Shown here one piece after another: positions 1-6,196 of a stretch of 6,355 nt of DNA. Within the stretch, counting starts at the first letter, position 1. Each line of letters begins with the position of its first letter. The position numbers and the translations under genes are program-made. This DNA comes from Bacteroidales bacterium (GTDB lineage Bacteria; Bacteroidota; Bacteroidia; Bacteroidales; UBA10428). The DNA lies in assembly GCA_030626465.1 (NCBI GenBank), contig DAOUOU010000162.1:1-6355 (forward strand), read 5' to 3'. Under the pieces are notes generated by a model, which did not search any database, was not told where the DNA came from, and was given only the letters and a program-made list of their open reading frames with translations.

Positions 1-1032
1 AATTACAAGCTGTTTCAATCGGGATAAGCTGCGGAAAGGATCAACAATAACCTTTCCTATATCAGTATCGCGTCTTAAGAACAACTGTCCTTCGGTAATA
101 TAACCTGTATTATCAGGAATTGCATGTGTGATATCTCCTCCCGAAAGGGTTGTTACCGCAATTATGGTTATCGATCCACCAGAGGGGAATTGCACTGCTT
201 TTTCATAGATCTTGGCCAGATCACTATATAACGAGCCCGGCATACTGTCTTTTGATGGAATCTGATCCATACGGTTTGATACAATACTAAGCGCATCTGC
301 ATAAAGTGTCATATCCGTCAGTAGCACAAGTACTGTCTCATTCTTGTCGACGGCAAAGTATTCAGCAGCAGTAAGAGCCATGTCCGGAACCAGTAAACGC
401 TCTGCCGGAGGATTATTGGTAGTGTTTACAAAACTAATAATCCGATCAAGAGCACCTGCATTGTCAAATACGTTCTTGTAAAAAAGGTAATCGTCATTGG
501 TTAATCCCATTCCTCCAAGTATGATCTTATCTGTTTTGGCTCTTAGGGCCACCATGGCCATTACCTGGTTGAAAGGCTGATCAGGGTCTGCAAAGAAAGG
601 TATTTTCTGTCCGGAGACCAGAGTATTATTCAGGTCGATACCTGCAATACCTGTAGCGATAAGTTCGGAGGGTTGTTTTCTGCGAACAGGATTTACCGAT
701 GGCCCTCCTATTTCTCTTTCTTCACCTTCTACTGCAGGTCCACCATCGATAGGTTCTCCATAAGCATTGAAGAATCTCCCGGCAAGGTCTTCACTTACTT
801 TAAGGGTTGGAGCTTTCCCTAAAAAAGTAACTTCGGCATTAGTAGGAATTCCTTCAGTACCACCAAATACCTGCAAGGTAACAGTATCACCAATGATTTT
901 CACTATCTGTGCGAGCTTCCCATTCACTACGGCAAGTTCTTCGTAACCTATGCCCGAGGCCCTTAATGAGCAAGTAGCTTTTGTTATTTGTGTGATCTTT
1001 GTATATATTTTTTGAAAAGCTTTTGAATCCAT
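1..1032 (-). CDS. atpB: V-type ATP synthase/ATPase subunit B, 3'-truncated by the window edge
   Basis: This is the non-catalytic nucleotide-binding subunit of the V1 head; three copies alternate with subunit A around the central shaft. The 344 visible codons are open to the left edge; the family is usually about 430-470 residues, so roughly the last fifth is missing. I see an N-terminal beta-barrel (about 15-75) and the nucleotide-binding fold from about 120 on. The usual P-loop position (141-153, GQKIPFFADPDQP) lacks the GxxxxGKT signature, which is normal for B and marks it as non-catalytic. Next come LVLLTDMT (235-242), SMPGSLYSDL (263-272) and GYITEGQ (310-316). SLSRL (335-339) holds Arg338, by family knowledge the arginine finger that reaches into the A-subunit site. 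The ATG lies 36 nt after the subunit A stop, directly behind a run of A residues with no Shine-Dalgarno sequence. The gene is part of the E-DUF2764-A-B operon. Confidence 0.96.
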   Translation of the reverse strand, partial: MDSKAFQKIYTKITQITKATCSLRASGIGYEELAVVNGKLAQIVKIIGDTVTLQVFGGTEGIPTNAEVTFLGKAPTLKVSEDLAGRFFNAYGEPIDGGPAVEGEEREIGGPSVNPVRRKQPSELIATGIAGIDLNNTLVSGQKIPFFADPDQPFNQVMAMVALRAKTDKIILGGMGLTNDDYLFYKNVFDNAGALDRIISFVNTTNNPPAERLLVPDMALTAAEYFAVDKNETVLVLLTDMTLYADALSIVSNRMDQIPSKDSMPGSLYSDLAKIYEKAVQFPSGGSITIIAVTTLSGGDITHAIPDNTGYITEGQLFLRRDTDIGKVIVDPFRSLSRLKQLVI

Positions 1033-1068
1033 TTTTTTTTAATTTTTTCTGTTCGACCATTATTGCTG

Positions 1069-2826
1069 TTAAGCTACCTGTCTTTCCTTAAGAACTTCCT
1101 TAAGTTCTTTTTCGAATTTGTTGAATTTCTCTGATTTGAATTCTGAATAATTCATTTGTTTATAGAGGTTAATAATTCGTTTGAAATAATTATCAACCTC
1201 TGTGAATGATTTGAAATTAAAATCTGAATTGCAAGTATTTAAGAGATGCTCCAGCATATATTGCTGCCGTTCAATAGGAGTAGATTGATCGATTTTATCG
1301 AATGCATCCTGTTGTAAAATAACAAAATCGATGATCTCGGATTTCCAGTAAGTAATATGGTAATCAACAGGAACACCATCATCACCAAGAATATTGATCT
1401 GTTCGTAAGTTTCTTTGCCACGGAGGAGTATTGTTTTAACCTCATTAACCAGATCGATCCAGTTCTCGGAGATTTTCTTCTCAACAAATTCGGAAAATTC
1501 GGGGTATTCAAGATATTTTGAATAACTATCAATTGGATCTATAGCCGGGTAGCGTTTACTGTCGGCACGTTGCTGAGACAGTGCATAAAAACAACGAGCT
1601 ACTTTTTTGGTGGACTCTGTTACAGGTTCTTTAAGGTTTCCGCCAGCTGGTGATACAGTACCAATAAAGGTTATTGAGCCAGACTCACCATTATTCAGGT
1701 ACACAAACCCGGCCCTTGAGTAGAAGTTGGAAATAACAGCCGGAAGATCCATCGGGAAGGCATCCGGTCCGGGAAGTTCTTCCAGACGGTTCGACATTTC
1801 TCTAAGAGCCTGAGCCCAGCGAGAAGTAGAATCGGCCAGCATGAGAATTCTTAATCCCATAGATCTGTAGTATTCGCCCAATGTCATAGCTGTATAAACA
1901 GAAGCTTCACGTGCAGCAACTGGCATGTTCGAGGTGTTCGCAATGATGGTGGTTCTTTCCATAAGCTTGCGCCCGGTGCGAACATCCTCAAGTTCCGGAA
2001 ACTCTGTAAAGATCTCCACGACCTCGTTCGCACGTTCACCACAGGCAGCAACTATTACGATGTCGGCTTCAGCCTGTTTGGATATTGCATGTTGAAGAAC
2101 GGTTTTACCGGCACCGAACGGACCGGGAATGAACCCGGTACCTCCTTCAACAATCGGGTTGAGTGTATCAATAGTACGAACACCGGTTTCAAGGAGCTTA
2201 AATGGTCGTGGTTTCTCTTTGTATACTGTAATAGCCATTTTAACAGGCCATTTTTGAACCATTGTGACTTTTACTTCCTTGTTGTTTTTATCCAGCAGAA
2301 CTGCAATTGTATTATTGATTGTATAGTCCCCGGCCGGGGTAATTGATTTAACCGTATAACTACCTTCAAAGCTGAAAGGCACCATAATTTTATGAGGCAT
2401 TGAGTTTTCTTCTACCTGTCCGAGCCATGATGCAGCCTCAACAACATCGCCTGGTTTTGCCAGGGGTTTGAACTGCCATTTTCTATCAGGATCAAGAGGA
2501 TTTGTATATTCACCCCGATTAAGAAAAACACCTTCCATTTTGTCGAGGTCATTTTGTAAGCCATCATAATTTTTCGAAAGAATGCCAGGCCCTAATGTTA
2601 CTTCCAGCAAATGCCCTGCAAATTCAACATCACTGTCGATTTTTAAACCGCGCGTACTCTCAAAAACCTGTACATAGGCATTTATTCCGTGTATTTTAAT
2701 TATCTCGGCCATGAGCCGGGCTGTTTCTGTAACAATAAAACAAATTTCGTTTTGCGATACCGGTCCATCCACTTCGATTATTACCAGGTTAGCTATTATG
2801 CCTTTTACTTTACCTTTTGTTGACAT
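1069..2826 (-). CDS. atpA: V-type ATP synthase/ATPase catalytic subunit A
   Basis: This is the catalytic subunit of the V1 head, which hydrolyses or makes ATP in the cytoplasm while the membrane sector moves H+ or Na+. The 585-residue length is normal for the family. In order: N-terminal beta-barrel (about 1-75); the A-specific insertion, or non-homologous bulge region (about 100-195, with NPLDPDRKWQF at 109-119), which separates V-type A from F-type beta; Walker A GPFGAGKT (235-242, Lys241); GERANE (263-268) with the likely catalytic Glu264; Walker B ILMLAD (327-332, Asp332) followed by STSRWAQA; then the C-terminal helical domain (about 440-585). All key catalytic residues are present, so the enzyme should be active. 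The ATG follows the DUF2764 stop by 20 nt with no clear Shine-Dalgarno sequence. Ion specificity cannot be read here because the K ring subunit is outside the window. Confidence 0.98.
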   Translation of the reverse strand: MSTKGKVKGIIANLVIIEVDGPVSQNEICFIVTETARLMAEIIKIHGINAYVQVFESTRGLKIDSDVEFAGHLLEVTLGPGILSKNYDGLQNDLDKMEGVFLNRGEYTNPLDPDRKWQFKPLAKPGDVVEAASWLGQVEENSMPHKIMVPFSFEGSYTVKSITPAGDYTINNTIAVLLDKNNKEVKVTMVQKWPVKMAITVYKEKPRPFKLLETGVRTIDTLNPIVEGGTGFIPGPFGAGKTVLQHAISKQAEADIVIVAACGERANEVVEIFTEFPELEDVRTGRKLMERTTIIANTSNMPVAAREASVYTAMTLGEYYRSMGLRILMLADSTSRWAQALREMSNRLEELPGPDAFPMDLPAVISNFYSRAGFVYLNNGESGSITFIGTVSPAGGNLKEPVTESTKKVARCFYALSQQRADSKRYPAIDPIDSYSKYLEYPEFSEFVEKKISENWIDLVNEVKTILLRGKETYEQINILGDDGVPVDYHITYWKSEIIDFVILQQDAFDKIDQSTPIERQQYMLEHLLNTCNSDFNFKSFTEVDNYFKRIINLYKQMNYSEFKSEKFNKFEKELKEVLKERQVA

Positions 2827-2846
2827 ATTCTGTTGCTTAATTATTT

Positions 2847-3695
2847 TTACTGAAATTCTTCAGGAAATTCGTATGAAGCTTCCAGATTGGTTAATAATTC
2901 ATTAAATAGTTGCTGCCCAGTTTCTTTGTCAAGTGCAAACCATCGTTCAACAATAGTTAATTTGATCAGAAATGAGAATATTCTTTCAATGGTGAAGTAG
3001 AAAAAAAAGACCGCTTCATCAAGATAATCCCATTTTATACGATCAATTTTCTTTTCCTGCTCCAGAAAATCTTCTTCTTCGAGGGCTTTTAATAATTGGT
3101 CGAGAAAAGGAAATTCATTGTCCAGTCCAAAATCTCTCGCAGTGCTGCGCATTAGTTTATCGACAAGCTCACCGGATCCGATTAGTTGTCCTTCGAGGGA
3201 AATATTATGTTTTCTGCATTTGGCTGCAGTAAAAATATTATTCAGATCGCGTTCAAATTCAAACCATTTGCTTACGAAAACATTTCTGGTAGCAGTTGTG
3301 TGCCTGTAGTAGAGTTCAGTGAACTGCAGATCCCAGCTTTTTCCTGTTATCAATACATTCTCGTTTTTATAAGCCTCTATAAATCCAGCGATGTAAGCAG
3401 GTATTCCTGATACATCTTCCCGGAATGAGTCCTTTTTGACAGCGTCGATTAATTCATCTACCTCAGATCCGGTAAGATTGCCCTTGATGTCAATTTTACT
3501 TTCGGGATCTTTTAGTTTTGTTAGTATGTTCCTGTTATCGTACCGCCAGAAAAAAAGTCTGATAATAACCAAATCATCTGATGGCAAATGTTCAGCAAGC
3601 AATTCACTAAATTGCAACGAATCAATTGATAATTTAGAATCATCAAAAAACAAATCAGGTAATCCGGCAACCAGGTAGTGGTATTGTCTGCTCAT
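2847..3695 (-). CDS. DUF2764 family protein of the V-type ATPase operon, probable subunit C-like component
   Basis: This 282-residue cytoplasmic protein has no signal peptide and begins MSRQYHYLVAGLPDL, the typical opening of the DUF2764 proteins found between E and A in V-type ATPase operons of Bacteroidetes, spirochaetes and chlamydiae. Its function is not established as far as I know. The start lies 2 nt after the subunit E stop, so the two are almost certainly co-translated. By eye I see three segments resembling repeats of subunit C (AC39/d family): an opening Tyr-rich helix (5-15); an R-x-D-x-x-N-hydrophobic pattern at 51-63 (RYDNRNILTKLKD); and WFEFERDLNNIFTAAK at 144-159, followed by an L-x-x-G-x-L-V-D pattern at 171-179. 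A helical tail at about 237-252 could match the last domain. This suggests an adaptor between the central shaft and the K ring, but that is inference. Chain length (282 against roughly 320-350 for subunit C) is compatible. Confidence 0.93.
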   Translation of the reverse strand: MSRQYHYLVAGLPDLFFDDSKLSIDSLQFSELLAEHLPSDDLVIIRLFFWRYDNRNILTKLKDPESKIDIKGNLTGSEVDELIDAVKKDSFREDVSGIPAYIAGFIEAYKNENVLITGKSWDLQFTELYYRHTTATRNVFVSKWFEFERDLNNIFTAAKCRKHNISLEGQLIGSGELVDKLMRSTARDFGLDNEFPFLDQLLKALEEEDFLEQEKKIDRIKWDYLDEAVFFFYFTIERIFSFLIKLTIVERWFALDKETGQQLFNELLTNLEASYEFPEEFQ

Positions 3696-3697
3696 AA

Positions 3698-4312
3698 CTA
3701 TTCAGCACTAAAGAGGATTTCTACTAATTTCGGACGCAAATATTGCTTGAAGAAATTAACAAAGTCCTTATCGGTGAAGGATACTTTGTAACTACCATCT
3801 TTTGGTCCGAGCTGAAAACCAGCTTTCAGAGATGGATCGAAGTCGATTGTTACACCCCGATCGAGATATCTTTTCGCTTCTTTTTTAAAGAATGAACGTA
3901 AGTTTTTTTCATCCCTGGCTGGCAACAGCAAAGATAAATCCATACTTTGTCCTGAACTTGCCCAATTGGACAATGAGGTCTCTATAATCTTATTAATAAA
4001 ATTTTTATCATCAAAGGCGCCTTTCACGGCAGTAGTAGTAATTTTATCGTTTATTATATCTACTATTTGTTGTTTTAGAGCATTTATTGCTTGCTTGCCC
4101 GAGAGCTTAATTTCCGTTTCGGTGTTGGTTTTAGTATCAACAGCTTTCTTTTTAGCTTCTTTAATGATTGATTCAGCTTCTCTCTTTGCTTTCTCAATTA
4201 TTTCTGAAGCTTTAGAATTAGTGTTATCTAAGATCTGTTGCGCTTCAGCATTCCCTTTTTCCACACCTTCCTGGTATATTTTCTCGGTAAGTTCCTGAAG
4301 TTTACTATGCAT
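3698..4312 (-). CDS. atpE: V-type ATP synthase/ATPase subunit E (peripheral stalk)
   Basis: Subunit E forms the outer stalk that holds the A/B head still against the rotor. The 204-residue length fits the bacterial and archaeal family (about 185-210). Residues 1 to about 95 are a long charged helix rich in Ala, Glu and Lys (QQILDNTNSKASEIIEKAKR at 25-44), which reads as a right-handed coiled coil. Residues about 100-204 form the globular foot that contacts A/B, with FDPSLKAGFQLGP at 158-170, close to the G-G-x-hydrophobic core found in E subunits. It is the first gene of the operon: 273 nt separate it from the gene upstream, and DUF2764 follows after 2 nt. In known V/A-type enzymes E pairs with a second helical subunit, G or H; none is visible in the sequenced half of this operon. 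The ATG at 4312 has no strong ribosome binding site, as is common in this phylum. Confidence 0.92.
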   Translation of the reverse strand: MHSKLQELTEKIYQEGVEKGNAEAQQILDNTNSKASEIIEKAKREAESIIKEAKKKAVDTKTNTETEIKLSGKQAINALKQQIVDIINDKITTTAVKGAFDDKNFINKIIETSLSNWASSGQSMDLSLLLPARDEKNLRSFFKKEAKRYLDRGVTIDFDPSLKAGFQLGPKDGSYKVSFTDKDFVNFFKQYLRPKLVEILFSAE

Positions 4313-4585
4313 TATTGGTGAGTTTTATATTGTTGTATATTTCATTGTTATTATGATAACAGCGCTTCAATTTAGTAAAAGTTTTGCAGAATTTTTTTTT
4401 TCAATGGCTTAAGACGATGTTAAAATATGTTATAAATTATTAGTAACAAAAAGTCAGTCAAATATGCAATCGGTTAAATAATAAAAATTTCAATCCTGAG
4501 AGTTTCATTATATGCCTGAATTAGAGTATACCCTTAAACGCATTCCAAAAATCCATCTTCTTAATTTACATTAATTCTATCCAAG
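4313..4585 (-). promoter_or_regulatory. Leader and probable promoter region of the V-type ATPase operon
   Basis: No convincing gene lies in this stretch between the HMA lipoprotein stop and the subunit E start, so it must hold the ATPase promoter unless transcription reads through from the lipoprotein genes. It is very AT-rich and includes a T10 tract (4392-4401). The closest match on the minus strand to the Bacteroidetes TAnnTTTG box is CATATTTG at 4466-4459, with one mismatch. The nearest TTTG-like upstream box sits at an unusual distance (about 24 nt), so I do not assign it as a promoter. No hairpin followed by a U-run was found to end the upstream transcript. Confidence 0.35.
4346..4361. 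repeat. 16-bp palindrome in the ATPase operon leader
   Basis: TGTTAT and ATAACA are perfect inverted arms of 6 bp around the 4-base loop TATG. The element lies 34-49 nt in front of the subunit E start codon. It could be an operator for a dimeric regulator or a small leader hairpin. In such AT-rich DNA a 6-bp palindrome can arise by chance, so the functional reading is weak. Confidence 0.3.
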
Positions 4586-4909
4586 CTATTGATTCATTAC
4601 TCCTTTTACTTCATACCCAAGTTCATTAATTTTTTCACTAATTGTTTGAGTATTGACAAATGATGTATCAAATACAACTGTAGCAAAAGAATCCAAATAG
4701 GAAGCACTTACATCTTTAATGCCTTCAAGTGAACCCACGCTCTTCACAATGGTATTTTCACAACCTTCGCATGTCATCCCATTGACTTGCAGTACAACAG
4801 TCATATAACTCAGAGAATCAGTAATTTCGATGTTCGAATGATCTTTTACAGCTCTTTGAACACAAGATGAAAACATAAGAATAATAGCAATGTTCACTAA
4901 CAATCGCAT
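4586..4909 (-). CDS. Lipoprotein with a heavy-metal-associated (HMA) domain
   Basis: This 107-residue protein has a lipoprotein signal peptide (MRLLVNIAIILMFSSC) with lipobox FSSC and lipidated Cys16, so it should be anchored in the envelope. After a linker of about 20 residues, residues 37-104 form one HMA domain of ferredoxin-like fold. It has the metal-binding loop GMTCEGC (Met45, Cys47, Cys50), the helix ENTIVKSVGSLEGI, the second strand region DVSASYLDSFATVVFD and the closing ELGYEV. By family knowledge such a pair of cysteines binds Cu(I), or in MerP-like proteins Hg(II). A domain of this size outside the cytoplasm suggests a metal scavenger or shuttle, but no P-type ATPase, merA or efflux gene is in the window to say which metal. 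The 52-residue lipoprotein gene lies 81 nt upstream on the same strand and may share its transcript. No TAnnTTTG box was found in that gap. Confidence 0.9.
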   Translation of the reverse strand: MRLLVNIAIILMFSSCVQRAVKDHSNIEITDSLSYMTVVLQVNGMTCEGCENTIVKSVGSLEGIKDVSASYLDSFATVVFDTSFVNTQTISEKINELGYEVKGVMNQ

Positions 4910-4990
4910 AGGTAAAGTTTTAAAGCTTATAAAAATGAAGTGCTAATTTATCGAAATGATTGAAATATTTAGTACAATAGCAGTAAGAAA

Positions 4991-5149
4991 TCATTTGTAT
5001 TTTTGAGTCTTGTGCTTTTTTACTTTTGTGTCTTTAGGACAATCGCATTGCTCTCCCTTTTTTTTTCTTGCTGTATGGTAAGCTGTACTGCAAGAGATCA
5101 TGAAAGGAATACATATTATAAATACGAAAAGATTTATCTTGCGTAGCAT
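4991..5149 (-). CDS. Small 52-residue lipoprotein with a CxC pair and a basic tail
   Basis: This short reading frame has strong internal logic. It encodes a positively charged start (MLRK), a hydrophobic stretch, and lipobox MISC with Cys20, followed by a mature part of only 33 residues including the lipidated cysteine. That part contains EQCDCPK (34-40, Cys36 and Cys38) and a Lys-rich end (TKVKKHKTQKYK, 41-52) before TGA. Chance is unlikely to produce a complete lipoprotein signal at the start of an AT-rich intergenic ORF. The role is unknown: the CxC pair could bind a metal, and the HMA lipoprotein 81 nt downstream on the same strand makes that plausible, while the basic tail could contact peptidoglycan, lipid or nucleic acid. 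A run of nine A residues (5066-5058) lies inside the coding part, so the frame after codon 28 depends on its exact length. I do not recognise a named family. Confidence 0.72.
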   Translation of the reverse strand: MLRKINLFVFIICIPFMISCSTAYHTARKKKGEQCDCPKDTKVKKHKTQKYK

Positions 5150-5158
5150 AAGATAAAT
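5132..5158. repeat. 9-bp inverted repeat enclosing the start codon of the small lipoprotein gene
   Basis: On the minus strand the arms are ATTTATCTT (5158-5150) and AAGATAAAT (5140-5132), a perfect 9-bp match. The 9-base loop consists of the ATG start codon and the next two codons. In the mRNA the bases just upstream of the start, where the ribosome must bind, would sit in the stem. The stem has only one G-C pair, so the hairpin would be weak, and the element could equally be a protein-binding operator. It lies 124 nt upstream of the promoter box of the divergent gene and is not in that gene's transcript. Confidence 0.45.
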
Positions 5159-5281
5159 TTTTTATTTAGCATGGCTAAGTTAAGTGCTGTTGATATGGTA
5201 AACACTATATTGCGAAAATAATTTTTGAATAAAGAATATTTTTTATACAGCATATCTGTCTATATACTTCAAATAGTTGAG

Positions 5282-5289
5282 TATTTTTG
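5282..5289 (+). promoter_or_regulatory. Bacteroidetes-type -7 promoter box for the 259-residue secreted protein gene
   Basis: TATTTTTG is an exact match to TAnnTTTG, the -7 consensus of the Bacteroidetes primary sigma factor. It lies 49 nt before the ATG at 5339, giving a plausible leader of roughly 40-45 nt. The partner -33 box (consensus TTTG) is only weakly matched, by TCTG at 5255-5258, with a spacer of 23 nt that is slightly long. The gene itself has only an A-rich stretch (TAAAGAAAAA, 5321-5330) as a possible ribosome binding region. Confidence 0.42.
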
Positions 5290-5338
5290 ATTTTTTATTA
5301 ATTTTATAATAGGGTGTTTATAAAGAAAAACATACAAT

Positions 5339-6118
5339 ATGAAAAATTTAAAGTTTATTTCCGCCTCATTAATAGCTGCTATATTTTACACAATTACCTG
5401 GGCGCAGGCAGATGTTGACCAACTTATTAAAGCTTTTAATTCAGAAGATTGGAAAACTGTGAGAACTGCAAAAGAAAGCCTTGAAAACCTGGAAGAAAAA
5501 GCTGTTCCAATGGTCATTCAGATTCTTGATAAGGATGAGGATGTAAAACTTCAAAACACGGGTTCCTTGATCTACCAGGGAGCAGAGCATTTTTATGGTC
5601 ATGGACAAATCGTCGAATACGCAATTAACAACCTTTCCATCAGAGCAGGCTGGCTTATTGAAGATTTAAGCTTTAATAACTTTGGTTTTTCAGGCTATGG
5701 TATACATAATGAAGAATTAATGGGATTTATTAGAATAACATTCCCTGAGTTTTATAACAATGCTAATAACAGGAAAATGCTTGAATCAAGCAGTTTTATA
5801 GAATTGAGGACACTCATCCATAAACTCAGTGTGAAAAAGGCAAAAGATTGGTGGGAAAATGAAGCGGATAAATGGACACGACTGGAATCTTTAGTAGAAG
5901 CTTTACAAAGCTTTGATGAGAAAAGACAGGTGAAAGCATTGTTTTATTTGCGAAATGGGACTACAAGTTGTAAAGGATTAACAAAAGACTATTATATTGA
6001 TAATATCTCGAGAGAAATAGTAAGACTTGGCAGTTCTGATACAAAGCGAGTTTCAGAGCATGCCAGACTAATTCTGATTGATACTAAACTTAACTGGCTT
6101 GATGACAAAATCCAGTAG
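5339..6118 (+). CDS. Secreted HEAT-like helical protein of unknown function
   Basis: This 259-residue protein has a Sec signal peptide (MKNLKFISASLIAAIFYTIT, then WAQA) with likely cleavage after Ala24 by signal peptidase I. No lipobox cysteine is present, so it should be periplasmic or exported. The mature part is helical. Residues 25-65 read like a HEAT-type helix pair (DVDQLIKAFNSEDWKTVRTA, then SLENLEEKAVPMVIQILD). Residues 75-120 are rich in Gly and aromatic residues (LIYQGAEHFYGHGQI, then SIRAGWLIEDLSFNNFGF) and look like the conserved core of a specific family I cannot name. More helices follow, with the Trp-rich KAKDWWENEADKW at 167-179 and a final HEAT-like pair at about 220-255. Only one cysteine (211) remains after processing, and no catalytic motif is evident. 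It is divergent from the small lipoprotein gene, and another exported protein gene starts 78 nt downstream on the same strand. Confidence 0.88.
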   Translation: MKNLKFISASLIAAIFYTITWAQADVDQLIKAFNSEDWKTVRTAKESLENLEEKAVPMVIQILDKDEDVKLQNTGSLIYQGAEHFYGHGQIVEYAINNLSIRAGWLIEDLSFNNFGFSGYGIHNEELMGFIRITFPEFYNNANNRKMLESSSFIELRTLIHKLSVKKAKDWWENEADKWTRLESLVEALQSFDEKRQVKALFYLRNGTTSCKGLTKDYYIDNISREIVRLGSSDTKRVSEHARLILIDTKLNWLDDKIQ

Positions 6119-6128
6119 AATTTGTCAT
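6102..6128. repeat. 8-bp inverted repeat across the stop codon of the secreted HEAT-like gene
   Basis: ATGACAAA (6102-6109) and TTTGTCAT (6121-6128) are perfect inverted arms with an 11-base loop that contains the TAG stop. The sequence after the right arm is GGAACC and not a T-run, so it does not have the shape of an intrinsic terminator. It might stabilise the 3' end of the mRNA or attenuate readthrough into the next gene. Confidence 0.35.
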
Positions 6129-6196
6129 GGAACCTGATATGGCCATTTTGATGAACAGGTATCATTTATACTACATATATTAAATATTCTTTGAAA

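Noticed and set aside
570..612. Missing Walker A motif in subunit B might suggest a decayed ATPase subunit.
   Set aside because: V-type B subunits normally lack the GxxxxGKT loop. The frame is intact and the arginine-finger motif SLSRL is present.
3118..3678. Plus-strand reading frames opposite the DUF2764 gene.
   Set aside because: They lie wholly antisense to a well-supported gene, show no family features, and have no upstream promoter or ribosome binding site.
3966..4298. Plus-strand 110-codon frame opposite subunit E, hydrophobic like a membrane protein.
   Set aside because: The hydrophobic composition is what the antisense of a Lys/Glu/Ala coiled coil gives; subunit E explains this stretch fully.
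4392..4401. T10 tract as an intrinsic terminator.
   Set aside because: It would be a U-run only in plus-strand RNA, where no gene lies upstream, and no stable G/C-containing hairpin precedes it.
4459..4466. CATATTTG on the minus strand as the ATPase operon promoter box.
   Set aside because: It has one mismatch to TAnnTTTG and no well-spaced TTTG partner. It is mentioned in the leader entry but not assigned.
4513..4575. Short plus-strand ORF of 20 codons starting MPELEY.
   Set aside because: It is very short, with no signal, motif or ribosome binding site, and lies in the AT-rich leader of the ATPase operon. Chance is the simpler explanation.
5305..5310. TATAAT as a sigma-70 type -10 box for the secreted HEAT-like gene.
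   Set aside because: No -35 box lies at the right distance, and Bacteroidetes promoters use TAnnTTTG, which is present 23 nt upstream.
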